Source: JAEUJM01 sp044221555
Lineage (GTDB): Bacteria; Actinomycetota; Acidimicrobiia; Acidimicrobiales; DATDAH01
Reading direction: 5' to 3'
Length of the DNA stretch: 64,000 nucleotides
Assembly: GCA_044221555.1 (NCBI GenBank)
Contig: JBGAOY010000002.1
Location: 62,001-126,000, forward strand
Position 1 is the stretch's first letter. The number at the start of each line of letters is the position of its first letter. The notes under the pieces are model-generated. The model had not been told where the DNA came from, ran no database searches, and saw only the letters and a list, made by a program, of their open reading frames with translations. A program made the position numbers and the translations under genes. This document shows positions 15,779 through 24,881 of this stretch, in pieces.

Positions 15779-17860
15779 TCAGCCCGTGGGGCCGGCGGGC
15801 ACGGTGGTCGAAGCCGGTGCGTCGGCGGCCCACCGGCGCAGGATCTCGGGGCCCAGCCAGTCGTTGCACACCTGGAAGGCCGACTCCCAGGTGAGGTGGA
15901 TGCCGTCGGGGCGCAGCGCGGGGTCCAGCTCACCGCCCGGCTGGGTGCGCAGGTAGCCGGCGTAGTCGACCAGCTCGACGGTGTCGGGGCGCTCGGCGGC
16001 CACCTGGGCCACCAGCGTGTTGAACCGCTGCATGCGGAGCGGGTTGGAGGCGGGTCGTTGGTAGGTGGGGGCCACGCCGTCCTGCATGCCCAGCTCGATC
16101 CGGGGGCTGGTGAGCCAGAACACCCGGGCGCCGCCGGCCGACAGGATGTCCACGGCGTTGCGGATGCGCCCCAGCACGATCTCGTCGAAGTCGGGCTGGC
16201 CCACGTGGCGCCACTCGCCGGAGGCGTCGTCGTACCAGTCGGCCACCTCCCAGGGGCCCACCAGCACCACCGCGATGTCGGGATCGGTGGCGCTGATGCT
16301 GTCCCGCCACTCCTGATCGGCCTGCGCGCAGACGTCGGGGCTGTCGGCCTCGCCGTCGTAGCGGAAGTGGGTGAAGAGCGCGCCGGGCAGCACCCCGCAC
16401 CCCAGCTCGGTGATGCCCCCCTCGGAGTCGGCCAGGCCGGTGGACTGGATCCAGCCGCCGAAGCCCAGGGCGAGCCGGAGCGCGGTGGAGTCGCCGTAGA
16501 TCGACACCTCGGGCGTCCCCGCGGCGGCGAGCTCCGGCGGTGCGCTGGTGGGCGTGACGTCGTCGAGGAACGGCGCGCTGAAGTCCCCCCGCTCGATCAT
16601 GGCCTGGGCCTGTTCGAACGTGGGGTCGGCGTTCGGATCGGGCACGGTCACGGCGAGCACGCCCACGGCGACGGCGGCGAAGGCCAGCGGGGCCAGGGTG
16701 AGGGCCTGGCGACCGGTCAGGATCTGGCGCGTGCGCACCGGCCGCTCGAGCAGGAAGAACGACGCCACCGCGGCGCCGAGGGTGACCGCCACCCGGAGGC
16801 CGAACAGGGGCCACTGGCCGAGGCCGGTGCGCTCGGGGGTGAGCCAGAGGAAGATCGGCCAGTGGAACAGGTACACGCCGTAGGACACCAGGCCCAGGCG
16901 GCGCAGGGGCTCCCAGCTCAGGGTGCGCCGCACGGGGCCCCGATCCTGCACGGCGGCCGCGATCATGGCCACGGACACCAACCCGAACGCGGCCAGGCCT
17001 CCCCGGTAGAGCCACCCGTCGTCGAGCCGCACGGTCGACCAGAGGGCGACGGTCAACACCAGTGCGGCCAGCCCGACCCAACGCAGGGCATCGGCGAGGG
17101 CGGCGGGAAGCCGGCGGCCGTTCAGCGCCACCGCCAGCAGGGCGCCCAGGGTGAGCTCGGCCGAGCGGGTGTCGGTGCCGTAGTAGATGCGGTCGATGGC
17201 CGCACCCTGCAGGAGGAAGGTGGCCAGCAGCGAGCCGCCGAGGGCCACGCCCAGGCCGATGGCCACGGCCCGGTGGACGTGCCGGGTCCGACGGCCGAGG
17301 GCGAACAGGCCCACCATGGCCAGCGGGAACAGCACGTAGAACTGCTCCTCGATGGCCAGCGACCAGAAGTGCTGGACCGGCGACGGTGCGGTGAACAGAT
17401 CGGCGTAGCTCGTGCCGGACAGGATCAGCTGCCAGTTGGCCACGTCGGCCAGCGCGGCGAGCACCTCGACGCGCAGGTTCTGGAGTTGGCCGCTGGTGGC
17501 CACCGTGGCCCCGAAGATCACCACACCCCCGAGGCACAGCAGTGACGCCGGCATCAGGCGTCGGAACCGACGCGACCAGAACCGGCGCAGGTCGGTGCGG
17601 CCGCGGCGGTCGTGCTCGGTCAACAGCAGCGTGGTGATGAGGAACCCCGACAGGGTGAAGAAGGTCGACACCCCGAGGAAGCCGCCGCTGGCCCACGAGA
17701 AACCACCGTGGAAGACGAGCACCGCAGCCACTGCCGCCCCCCGCAGCCCGTCGAGGGCCGGGTGGTAGGCGCCGGCCACCGGTCGCGCGGCGGAACCAGA
17801 CGTCCGGGGCCGCGCGCCGACCGTCACGGTGCCTCCGGCCGCCATCTCCACAGTCTCCAC
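15779..17860 (-). CDS. Acyltransferase-3 (OafA/YrhL-type) with C-terminal SGNH domain
   Basis: A 693-residue integral membrane O-acyltransferase. The N-terminal acyltransferase-3 domain begins with YHPALDGLRGAAVAAVLVFH, carrying the conserved histidine, continues with FFTLSGFLITTLLL, and has about ten membrane segments up to residue 375. The C-terminal extracytoplasmic part is an SGNH hydrolase-like domain with block I PEVSIYGDSTAL (the serine), the expected glycine/asparagine region LVGPWEVADW, and the DGIHLTWES catalytic Asp-His block. Such two-domain proteins transfer acetyl groups to cell-surface glycans or peptidoglycan. GTG 17860 is the first start; an ATG five codons later (17845) is also possible. 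It is followed downstream, after 205 bp, by the zinc-ribbon and amidase genes, supporting an envelope role. Confidence 0.9.
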   Translation of the reverse strand: METVEMAAGGTVTVGARPRTSGSAARPVAGAYHPALDGLRGAAVAAVLVFHGGFSWASGGFLGVSTFFTLSGFLITTLLLTEHDRRGRTDLRRFWSRRFRRLMPASLLCLGGVVIFGATVATSGQLQNLRVEVLAALADVANWQLILSGTSYADLFTAPSPVQHFWSLAIEEQFYVLFPLAMVGLFALGRRTRHVHRAVAIGLGVALGGSLLATFLLQGAAIDRIYYGTDTRSAELTLGALLAVALNGRRLPAALADALRWVGLAALVLTVALWSTVRLDDGWLYRGGLAAFGLVSVAMIAAAVQDRGPVRRTLSWEPLRRLGLVSYGVYLFHWPIFLWLTPERTGLGQWPLFGLRVAVTLGAAVASFFLLERPVRTRQILTGRQALTLAPLAFAAVAVGVLAVTVPDPNADPTFEQAQAMIERGDFSAPFLDDVTPTSAPPELAAAGTPEVSIYGDSTALRLALGFGGWIQSTGLADSEGGITELGCGVLPGALFTHFRYDGEADSPDVCAQADQEWRDSISATDPDIAVVLVGPWEVADWYDDASGEWRHVGQPDFDEIVLGRIRNAVDILSAGGARVFWLTSPRIELGMQDGVAPTYQRPASNPLRMQRFNTLVAQVAAERPDTVELVDYAGYLRTQPGGELDPALRPDGIHLTWESAFQVCNDWLGPEILRRWAADAPASTTVPAGPTG

Positions 17861-18226
17861 GGTGGCAGAGACGATGGTGCATCGGGCGGCGTCCCTCCAA
17901 TCCGGGTCCGTTCTCGGACATGTCTCCCCGCGCTGCGGGGAGACATGTCGCTGTCGGCGCCGGCCACCTCCGCTCCCGCTGGCGATGAGGTGACCCGACG
18001 GACAGCGTCAATGCCCACGAGGTGGGTACCACGCTCTGTCGCGCAAAGGCGCACCACGACTCGTCGGCGTCAGCTTCGAGCACCGCTGGTAGCGATCGTG
18101 GTCGATACGCGCCGCAAGGGCTTGTCAGCCCGCGGCGCCGGGTGGGTGCCATCGGGTTGGGCCTTGGCCGCACGCGCCGAACCCAGTCGGCCGCGATGGT
18201 CCTCGACGGCGGGCGCTGGGTGGTCG
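17861..18226. other. Non-coding gap with a long perfect palindrome
   Basis: I see no convincing gene in these 366 bp: the open frames here lack homology and good codon pattern. The one clear structure is the inverted repeat 17917-17949. The promoter of the acyltransferase gene must lie in the left part and the transcription end of the HNH gene in the right part. Confidence 0.5.
17917..17949. repeat. Perfect 15-bp inverted repeat with 3-nt loop
   Basis: GACATGTCTCCCCGC, then the loop GCT, then GCGGGGAGACATGTC. All 15 base pairs match, and the stem ends in the self-complementary ACATGT. It lies 56 bp upstream of the acyltransferase start and 277 bp past the HNH stop. It could be a terminator for the HNH transcript, a regulatory hairpin or the footprint of a mobile element. 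No T tract follows on either side. Confidence 0.7.
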
Positions 18227-19600
18227 TCAGCCCGCGATGCCGGCGGGTGGTGCGTTGGCGTGTCGTGGTTCGCCCGTCCGCTGGGGGTCGGGTGGGAGGA
18301 CGTCGGGTGGGAGGAAGCGGCGTTTGCCGTGGCCGGGTTCGAGGCGCCAGCCGTGGTGGGTCTTGAGCGCATGGTGCTGCTCACAGAGCCGATCGAGGTC
18401 GTCGTAGACCGTGTCTTTGGTCTTGGCCCAGCCGGTGCGGTGGTCGGTCTGGAGGAACATGGTGCGGGCGCAGCCCAGCACGTCGCAGTCGGGTTGGGTG
18501 AACTCCAGGGCGGTTTGTTGGTGGGCGGTGGCCTGGCGGCCCAGGTGCGCCACTGAGCGGACATCGACGCCGTCGGTGACGATCGCGGCCAGGAACGCGT
18601 CGCCCATCATCTCCTTGACCGTGGAGACGGGGATGGTGCCGAGGCCGACGATGTCGCAGGTCTCCCCGGCGACGGTGTGGCCGCGGGTCAGCGCCTGGTG
18701 GTCGATGCGCACGATCACCTTGATGTCGCGCGAGGGCCGGGCCCGGTTCGGTCGCGGCGGCCACCGCCGCGACGGCTCGGCCCCACGACCGGTCCCACCC
18801 TCGTCGCCGTCGCCGTCGCCCTCTCCGGATTCGGTGGCATCGGCGCCGCTCTCGTCGGGCCCGGTGGCCTCGGCGTCGACCGCCTCGGCGGGCCCGCAGA
18901 TCAGTTCCGTCATGGCGTCGGCCGCGTACGCCTCATAGCTGTCGCGCTCACCGCGGTCGCGGGCCTCGCGGAACAACCGGTCCTGGATGGGGCGCACCGC
19001 GGCCAGGATCGCGGCCCCGACATCGCCGGTGTTGCGGTACGCCAACCAGAACGCCCCCTCGGCGTCAACCCCGTGACGCAACCGCCGCGACCGACGGATC
19101 CGCTCATGGCGGGACGTCGTGTCGCCGGCTGACGCCCTGGCCTTCTGCGCCTTCTCCTTGAGCCCCGCCATCGGCTCCCTCCGAGCCGCGGCCAACAGGT
19201 CCTCTTCGGCGTCGGGGTTCACCGACGCCCCATCGGCCACCTCCCGCAACTGCTGCTCGGAGAGCTCACCCCGCTCGGCCGCCGCCCTGGTCGCGTCCAG
19301 ACCGTCGAGAGCGTTCGCGGCGTCGAGCGACCGCTGAGCGTCGCGCTTCGAGCACCCCGTCCGCCGGGCCACATAGGAGGCTGCGTCCTTGTCGCCACAC
19401 CCCCGGTACGCCCCGGTCTCGGCCACCCGCGCCGCCGCCTTCAACTTCCCGATCGCCGCCATCCGCTCGATCCGCGCGTAGAACTCCATCACCTCCGCCG
19501 CGGTGCCGCCGTCCACTCCGGCCATGTCCGAGTCGTTCTTGACCAGCCCCGTCACCGAGTTGGCGATCTTGCCCAACCACTGCGGCAGCTCCGGTGACAT
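18227..19600 (-). CDS. DUF222/HNH endonuclease-type protein (13E12-like)
   Basis: A 457-residue protein of the actinobacterial DUF222 plus HNH class. The N-terminal helical DUF222 region runs through residues 30-200 (for example FYARIERMAAIGKLKAAARV). A low-complexity acidic linker (ESGEGDGDGDEGGTGRG) follows. The C-terminal HNH nuclease domain has the paired cysteines in CDVLGCARTM, the catalytic-type LQTDHRTGWAK, and CEQHHALKTHHGW. Members are multicopy in many actinomycetes and are thought to be mobile or to belong to mobile units, but their task is unknown. ATG 19600 fits a G-rich ribosome site, and the longer frame upstream is non-coding. Its upstream side abuts an SGNH-hydrolase remnant and a broken GH13 gene, so local rearrangement is likely. 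Confidence 0.85.
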   Translation of the reverse strand: MSPELPQWLGKIANSVTGLVKNDSDMAGVDGGTAAEVMEFYARIERMAAIGKLKAAARVAETGAYRGCGDKDAASYVARRTGCSKRDAQRSLDAANALDGLDATRAAAERGELSEQQLREVADGASVNPDAEEDLLAAARREPMAGLKEKAQKARASAGDTTSRHERIRRSRRLRHGVDAEGAFWLAYRNTGDVGAAILAAVRPIQDRLFREARDRGERDSYEAYAADAMTELICGPAEAVDAEATGPDESGADATESGEGDGDGDEGGTGRGAEPSRRWPPRPNRARPSRDIKVIVRIDHQALTRGHTVAGETCDIVGLGTIPVSTVKEMMGDAFLAAIVTDGVDVRSVAHLGRQATAHQQTALEFTQPDCDVLGCARTMFLQTDHRTGWAKTKDTVYDDLDRLCEQHHALKTHHGWRLEPGHGKRRFLPPDVLPPDPQRTGEPRHANAPPAGIAG

Positions 19601-19961
19601 GCCCCCATCATCCCCAGGGGGTGTGACAGGAATGGCCGGGCCGGAGGGACTTCGGAATCGGAGTGTCGCTGGTTGTACCGACCAGGTTCGGGCGCGTGGG
19701 TCCACCCCTCGTAGCCACCGACCGAGCGGGTAGCCTCACACAGGTTGGCGGCCACAGGCAGGACACGCACTGCGCTCGGCACTACAGCTTCCACCCCAAT
19801 GCTCTTGGCCAACAAGAGCTCGCCCGCATCATGATCAGCCAGCTTCCCTGACGCAGCCGGACGGACCATGACCCCGTGATCAAAGGAATGCGAGGTGAAG
19901 GAGAGCCCGTTCTCCACATCGTCCGTCGCAGTCCCGGTCACGATCCTCCGGCGGGCGTAGG
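19601..19961. other. Decayed region between HNH gene and broken GH13 gene
   Basis: These 361 bp are less GC-rich than the neighbours and have no intact gene. The plus strand carries the C-terminal tail of an SGNH hydrolase (see 19663-19851). The part from 19860 to 19961 shows nothing I recognise. The composition and the gene fragments suggest that past insertions and deletions have left debris here. Confidence 0.5.
19663..19851 (+). pseudogene. Remnant: C-terminus of an SGNH/GDSL hydrolase
   Basis: The last 35 or so codons before the TGA read DTHCARHYSFHPNALGQQELARI, the typical end of secreted SGNH/GDSL esterases. There the catalytic Asp-x-x-His region (here YSFHPN) is followed by GQQxLA and a final helix. 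The serine block and the rest of the enzyme are missing, and the residues before this block (from the GTG at 19663) have no resemblance. It is read as the 3' stub of a lost gene pointing right, cut off close to the HNH gene start. The family call rests on this one motif. Confidence 0.45.
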
Positions 19962-21489
19962 TCAGGTCACCGCGAAGACGTGGTGGGCCCAGGGCGGCAC
20001 GTCGAGATAGAGGCCGGGGTCGGACAAGGTGTCGCCGTGGCGCTCGTAGCGGTTCGGGCCGACCCGGTCGTCGAGCGTGACGAGACGGCCGGCCAGCGCA
20101 GGATCGGCGAGCGGCAGGTAGCACTGCGACCAGTGGTCGGCCAGGTTGACGGCGATCACGTAGCGCAGCACGGGCGCGCCCGCGTCCGCGCCCGCGTCCC
20201 CGTGCGCGTCGGTCTCGCGGCCCGCACCACCCGCGCCCGCCCCGCCGGCCACCGGCGGCTCCGGCGGGGCGTCGCTCCAGGTGAAGGCGACCAGGGCGTG
20301 GTGGCTGTCGTTGCCGTCCCACGCGGGCCGGGCGTCGACCAGCCGCCACCGGCCGTCGTGCACCACGGGGTCGCCCAGGACCTCGAGCAGGTCGGTGTAG
20401 AAGGTGGCCAGGAGGTCGTCGTCCTCCTCGACGGGGGCGCGGCACAGGTGCATCGGCACGTGACGCCGCCAGCCCTCGAACTGGCCGTGCTGGAAGAAGC
20501 GCAGGCCCGGCGTCAGGTAGGTGGTCAGCGCCGCGGCCCGGTGGCGGTCGCCGGTGCCGAACACCGTGGCGGCGCGGGGCTCGTCGTGGTTCTCCACGAA
20601 CCGGGCCGAGCGGTCCTGGTACGCGGCGTCGGCGCGCAGGTGCGGTGGCGTCGAATCCCTGCTGCTGCAGGTCGGCCTCACGCCCCCAGTACACCTCGGC
20701 CAGGAACGTGAACCCGGGGTGCCAGGCCCTCACCGCGGCCAACGCGTCTGGCCAGAACGGGTCGATGGCCCGGCCCCACGTGCGCTCGAACACGTCCGGC
20801 AGCAACAACATCGCCATGTCGCACCGCAGCCCGTCGCACCGTCCGGCGGCGGCCAGCAGTTGCTCACGCATCGCCGCCGGCACCGCCGGCGCGGAGTAGT
20901 CCAACTGGAGGGTGTCGGTCCAGCCCGGGAAGTACGGGTCGCGCCCGTGGGCCAGCACCCGCGCGCGATCGCCGGCGGGCAGGCGGACCCAGTTGCCGGG
21001 AGCCGCATCGAGGTCGGCATCGGTGCCCTGCACGTAGCGGTCGGGGTGCTCGGTCACCCAGGGGTGGTCGATGGCGGTGTGGTTGGGGATGAAGTCGAGC
21101 ATGAGCGACACGCCGCGCCGCGCCAGGCGGTCGCGCAGCCGGGCGAGGGCGTCGTCGCCGCCCAGACCCGAGTGCACCCGGTAGCCCGTGACCGCGAAGC
21201 ACGACCCGCAGATGTCGTCCTCGCGCAGATCGTCGAGCGCGGCCGCCGCGGCGCGCCGCACCTCGGGGAGCTGTCGCGACACCGCGGTGCCGGCCGGCCC
21301 GGTCTGCCACACGCCGAGCAGGTAGAGCCAGTCGAGCCCGCGCGGCAGCAACTGGTCGAGCCGGTCCTCGTCGAGGTCATCGAGCGTCCGGCCGGCGCCC
21401 AGGCCGTGGACGAGGGTGCGAGCGTTCACCTGGAGGAGCAGGGGGTGCCGGCGCGGCCGCGGCGGTGCCGTCCCCACGGCGTCACCCAT
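19962..21489 (-). pseudogene. GH13 alpha-amylase-family protein, frameshifted with a small deletion
   Basis: Two frames together encode one GH13 (alpha-amylase) barrel protein. The first runs from ATG 21489 to about 20645 and holds LMLDFIPNHTAIDHPW (conserved region I), GLRCDMAMLL (nucleophile aspartate) and FTFLAEVYWG (acid/base glutamate). The second frame continues from about 20650 to the stop at 19962, with RFVENHDEPRAATVF (the region IV His-Asp) and the C-terminal beta domain. At the junction the protein jumps from LQQQGFDAT to HLRADAAYQDR. Relatives have roughly 20 more residues here (YDKxLYDRL-like), so about 55-60 bp not divisible by three are missing. The gene overlaps the GH63 gene by 8 bp (ATGGGTGA) and was clearly its operon partner. 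It is most likely inactive, although an assembly error cannot be excluded. Confidence 0.8.
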
Positions 21490-24244
21490 CGCCGAGGACG
21501 GACTCGGTGTCGTCGGCGACGGACTCGTCGTCGTCGAAGCCCATCAGCTCCAGCGGTCGGGCCGAGAGGGGCGGGTCGAGGAGCAGGTCGAGGAGCAGCG
21601 CGGTCCAGCCGGTCTGGTGCGAGGCGCCCAGCCCGGCACCGTCGTCCCCGTTGAAGTATTCGAAGAACAGGAGGTTGTCCCACGCGGGGTCGCGCTGGAG
21701 GCGCTCGGTGCCACCGAACACCGGCCGGCGCCCGTCCGGGCCCCGCAGGAAGATCGACGTGAGCCGGTCGGCCAGGTCCTGGGCGATCTCGCGGAGCGTG
21801 TGCAGGTTGCCCGAGCCGGTGGGGTACTCGACGGTGAAGTCGTCGCCGAGGAAGTCGTGGAACCGCACCAGCGACCGGATCACCAGGTAGTTCATCGGGA
21901 ACCAGATAGGTCCCCGCCAGTTCGAGTTCCCGCCGTACATCGGGGTGGTCGACTCGGCCGGCTCGTAGTCCACCGAGTAGCTCAGGCCGTCGATGCGCAC
22001 GACGTAGGGCTGGTCCTCGTAGCGCTTGGAGAGCGATCGGAGGCCGTACGGCGACAGGAAGGCGGACTCGTCGAACAGCACCGCCAGGGTGCGCCGCAGC
22101 TGGTCGGGTGACGCCACGCTGACCAGCACGCTGGTGTCGTCCCCGTCGGTGCGCAGCCGGCCCAGCGCCTCGAGCTCGGAAGGGTCGCGCTGCTCCCGAT
22201 CGAAGATCCGTTGGAGGCGCCGGGCGAGTTCCGGATGGTGCTCGGCGATACGGGCACTCATGGTGGAGGCCGAGAACAGCGGGACGCTGCCGCCGATCGT
22301 CTCGACCGCCACTCGCTCCTCGCCGTCTGGGGTGATCATGCGGTCGTAGAAGAACCCGCGCTCCGAGTCGTAGATGCCTGATCGGTTGATGGCGCGCGTG
22401 ATCATGACGAACCGCTCGAAGAACATCACCACCAAGTCGTCATAGACCGCTTCCCGCTCGGCCAGTCGCACCGCCATGGCCAGCAGGTTCAAGGTGTTGA
22501 ACGCCATCCACGCCGAGCCGTCGGCCTGCTTCAGCGACGCGCCCGGGGGGAGGTGCGAGCGGTCGATGGGGCTGATGTTGTCGAGGCCGAGGAACCCGCC
22601 ACCGAACAGGTTGTCACCGTCGTGGTCGAGCCGATTCACCCACCACATGAAGTTCAGCGCCAGCTTGTGCATGGCCCGCTCGATGAAGTCGACGTCGCGG
22701 TCGCCGTCGATGTGGAACACCCGCAGCGCAGCGAAGGCGTGGACCGGCGGGTTGACGTCGTCGAAGCTCCACTCGTAGGCAGGCAGGGCCCCGTTGGGGT
22801 TCAAGAACCACTCGCGCAGGAGCACCAGCACCTGGTATTTGGCGAATGCCGGGTCGAGGTGGGCCCAGGCGATGGCGTGGAACGCCAGGTCCCACGCTGC
22901 GAACCACGGGTACTCCCAGGTGTCCGGCATCGCGAGGACGTCGTCGGCGTCGAGGTGGCGCCAGCCGGCGTTGCGCCCGCCGGCCCGTTCCGGCGGCGGT
23001 GGGGGCTGGCCGGGGTCGCCGTCGAGCCACCGGGCCACGCGGTAGGGGTAGTACTGCTTGCTCCACACGAGCCCGGCGCTGAGTCGGCGCGCGATGGTCG
23101 CGACCTCGGTCGGCGTGTCGGCGGGGAGCAGCGATGCGTGGTACTCGTCGGCCTCGCGGGACCGCCGCGCCATCACGTGGTCGAAGTCGTGGCCGGCCCA
23201 CCCCGCGGGCGAGGCGAGTGTGGCGTCGTCGGCGGCGCGGAGTCGTAGGCGCACCTCGGTGCGCCCGCCGCCGGGGACCGCGAGGCGGTACCACCACGCC
23301 GCCTTGGTGCCCGAGTGCGCGGGGTTGACCGTGGGAGCGCCGGTGACCACGTGGTCGTTGATGCCGTCCTTCGGATACGGCGTGGTGGCGGGCGTGGCGA
23401 AGACGCGGGCCGCATTCGTCTCGTTCTCGCAGAACAGGGCGACGGGCCGCGTGTGGTCGGGGGCCGCGTCGGCCAGGAGCAGGTAGCGACCGAGGGTGTC
23501 GTGCTCGGCCACGATGGACTCCCCGTCGAGGTGGAGCCGGGGACGGGCGGCGGGCTCGGCCGACCACGACCACGTGTTGCGGAACCACAGTGTGGGCAAC
23601 ACGTGCAGCTCGGCCTCGTCGGGGCCCTGGTTCTCGGCCGTGATCGCCATGAGCACGTCGGTCGGCGAGGCCTTGGCGTAGCAGACCTCCACCGACCAGT
23701 ACCGGTCGAGGTCGAACACCCCTGTGTCGAGCAGCTCGTACTCGGGGTCGTGCAGGCCCCGGCGGGCGCTCTCGTCCACGAGGGCCCCGTACGGGAACGG
23801 GGCCTGCGGGTAGTGGTAGCGCCAGCGCAGCCACGAGTGGCTCGGCAGGCCGTCGAGGTACCACCAGTACTCCTTGACGTCCTCGCCGTGGTTCCCCTCG
23901 GGACCGGTCAGGCCGAAGGCCCGCTCCTTCAGGATCGGGTCGCGTCCGTTCCACAGGGCCAGCGACAGGCACAGGCGCTGGCGGACGTCGGACAACCCGG
24001 CCAGGCCGTCCTCGTTCCACCGGTAGGCACGCGAGCGGGCGTGGTCGTGGGGGAACGACGACCACGCGTCGCCGCTCGCGCTGTAGTCCTCCCGGACCGT
24101 CCCCCACGAACGCTCGGCGAGGTAGGGACCCCACTCGTACCACTCGCTGGCCGAGAACAGGTCGGAGTCGGGGGCGTGGACGGAGGCGAGCCGCTCGTGC
24201 TCGGCGGTGGCGGGCGCCGTCTCCCCGCCGCCAGTGCTGGTCAT
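21482..24244 (-). CDS. GH63-like glucosidase (MGH1-type alpha/alpha barrel)
   Basis: A 920-residue cytoplasmic protein (no signal peptide) of the bacterial GH63-like glucosidase group, related to processing alpha-glucosidase. The N-terminal beta-sandwich domain starts with the characteristic EWYEWGPYLAERSWGTVRED. The C-terminal (alpha/alpha)6 barrel contains the block WEYPWFAAWDLAFHAIAW, the segment GALPAYEWSFDDVNPP and the late block NSNWRGPIWFPMNYLVI, where catalytic acids are expected. The length is typical for this subgroup. The GH13 partner overlaps its stop by 8 bp, so both were made from one mRNA and probably acted together on an alpha-glucan, trehalose-like or glucosylglycerate-like sugar. 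The exact substrate is unknown. ATG 24244 begins a plausible polar leader. Confidence 0.88.
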   Translation of the reverse strand: MTSTGGGETAPATAEHERLASVHAPDSDLFSASEWYEWGPYLAERSWGTVREDYSASGDAWSSFPHDHARSRAYRWNEDGLAGLSDVRQRLCLSLALWNGRDPILKERAFGLTGPEGNHGEDVKEYWWYLDGLPSHSWLRWRYHYPQAPFPYGALVDESARRGLHDPEYELLDTGVFDLDRYWSVEVCYAKASPTDVLMAITAENQGPDEAELHVLPTLWFRNTWSWSAEPAARPRLHLDGESIVAEHDTLGRYLLLADAAPDHTRPVALFCENETNAARVFATPATTPYPKDGINDHVVTGAPTVNPAHSGTKAAWWYRLAVPGGGRTEVRLRLRAADDATLASPAGWAGHDFDHVMARRSREADEYHASLLPADTPTEVATIARRLSAGLVWSKQYYPYRVARWLDGDPGQPPPPPERAGGRNAGWRHLDADDVLAMPDTWEYPWFAAWDLAFHAIAWAHLDPAFAKYQVLVLLREWFLNPNGALPAYEWSFDDVNPPVHAFAALRVFHIDGDRDVDFIERAMHKLALNFMWWVNRLDHDGDNLFGGGFLGLDNISPIDRSHLPPGASLKQADGSAWMAFNTLNLLAMAVRLAEREAVYDDLVVMFFERFVMITRAINRSGIYDSERGFFYDRMITPDGEERVAVETIGGSVPLFSASTMSARIAEHHPELARRLQRIFDREQRDPSELEALGRLRTDGDDTSVLVSVASPDQLRRTLAVLFDESAFLSPYGLRSLSKRYEDQPYVVRIDGLSYSVDYEPAESTTPMYGGNSNWRGPIWFPMNYLVIRSLVRFHDFLGDDFTVEYPTGSGNLHTLREIAQDLADRLTSIFLRGPDGRRPVFGGTERLQRDPAWDNLLFFEYFNGDDGAGLGASHQTGWTALLLDLLLDPPLSARPLELMGFDDDESVADDTESVLGDG

Positions 24245-24295
24245 GGCGGCAAGGTAGCCATCACGGGTCGCCTCGTGCGGGCGACCAGCGATGGC

Positions 24296-24715
24296 CTACT
24301 TGCTCGTGCGGCTGATCCCTGCGGCCTTGAGGGTGGACGCCGGGACGCCGGCCTCGCGCCATGCGGTGTAGCTGATGCCCTTTCGCTCGCTGTAGCCCTT
24401 GGCCGCGGCGACGAACTCGGCCTCGATCCCGGCGAGGTCGACGGTCTCCTCCTCCTGGTCGAGCTCGGCCTGCAGGTCGAGCCGCTCCTGCGACAGCTGC
24501 AGCCGCTTCACCGCGTCGGCCGACTCGAGTTGCGCCTCCACCGCGGCGAGGCGCTTGGCCACCGACTCGCGGGTGCGCTTGCGCCCGCGCTTGGGCCGGC
24601 TGGACTCGAGCGCCTCGAGGTAATGGCGAACGGCGCGACCCTGCGCCCGCCCCTCTGCTAGGGCGGCCTTGTGCGCGTCGGACATGGATCGGTTGGTTGC
24701 CTTGGTGCTTGCCAT
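24296..24715 (-). CDS. Small charged actinobacterial protein, possible DNA-binding
   Basis: A 139-residue, strongly charged soluble protein. It opens with ATNRSMSDAHKAALAEGRAQG, followed by a basic KRGRKRTRES stretch. A long coiled-coil-like helix (residues about 50-90, AAVEAQLESADAVKRLQ) comes next, and then a C-terminal YSERKGISYTAWREAGVP segment that resembles a small winged or Lsr2-like DNA-binding motif. I recognise the type as a hypothetical common in actinomycetes, but no function is established. ATG 24715 (MASTKATN) is preferred over the ATG six codons earlier (24733). It is divergent from a TetR-type gene, and the 166 bp between them contains a GTGTAC/GTACAC element. Confidence 0.65.
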   Translation of the reverse strand: MASTKATNRSMSDAHKAALAEGRAQGRAVRHYLEALESSRPKRGRKRTRESVAKRLAAVEAQLESADAVKRLQLSQERLDLQAELDQEEETVDLAGIEAEFVAAAKGYSERKGISYTAWREAGVPASTLKAAGISRTSK

Positions 24716-24881
24716 GACGCCAACTGTACACACCTGTCTAGCGGTGTAGTGGCACGTTCATGGGCACCTTCCCGGACCTGCAAGACTCATCGGGATGCAC
24801 GACCGGGCGGGTCGGGCCTGTGCAAGGCGGTACCGGCGACGAGCGCTCGCAGGGGAGCAACGAAATGGTGGCTGGTCACAC

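Noticed and set aside
15047..17545. 832-codon plus-strand frame opposite the acyltransferase and zinc-ribbon genes
   Set aside because: It is the antisense of a recognised acyltransferase-3/SGNH gene, with no domain of its own.
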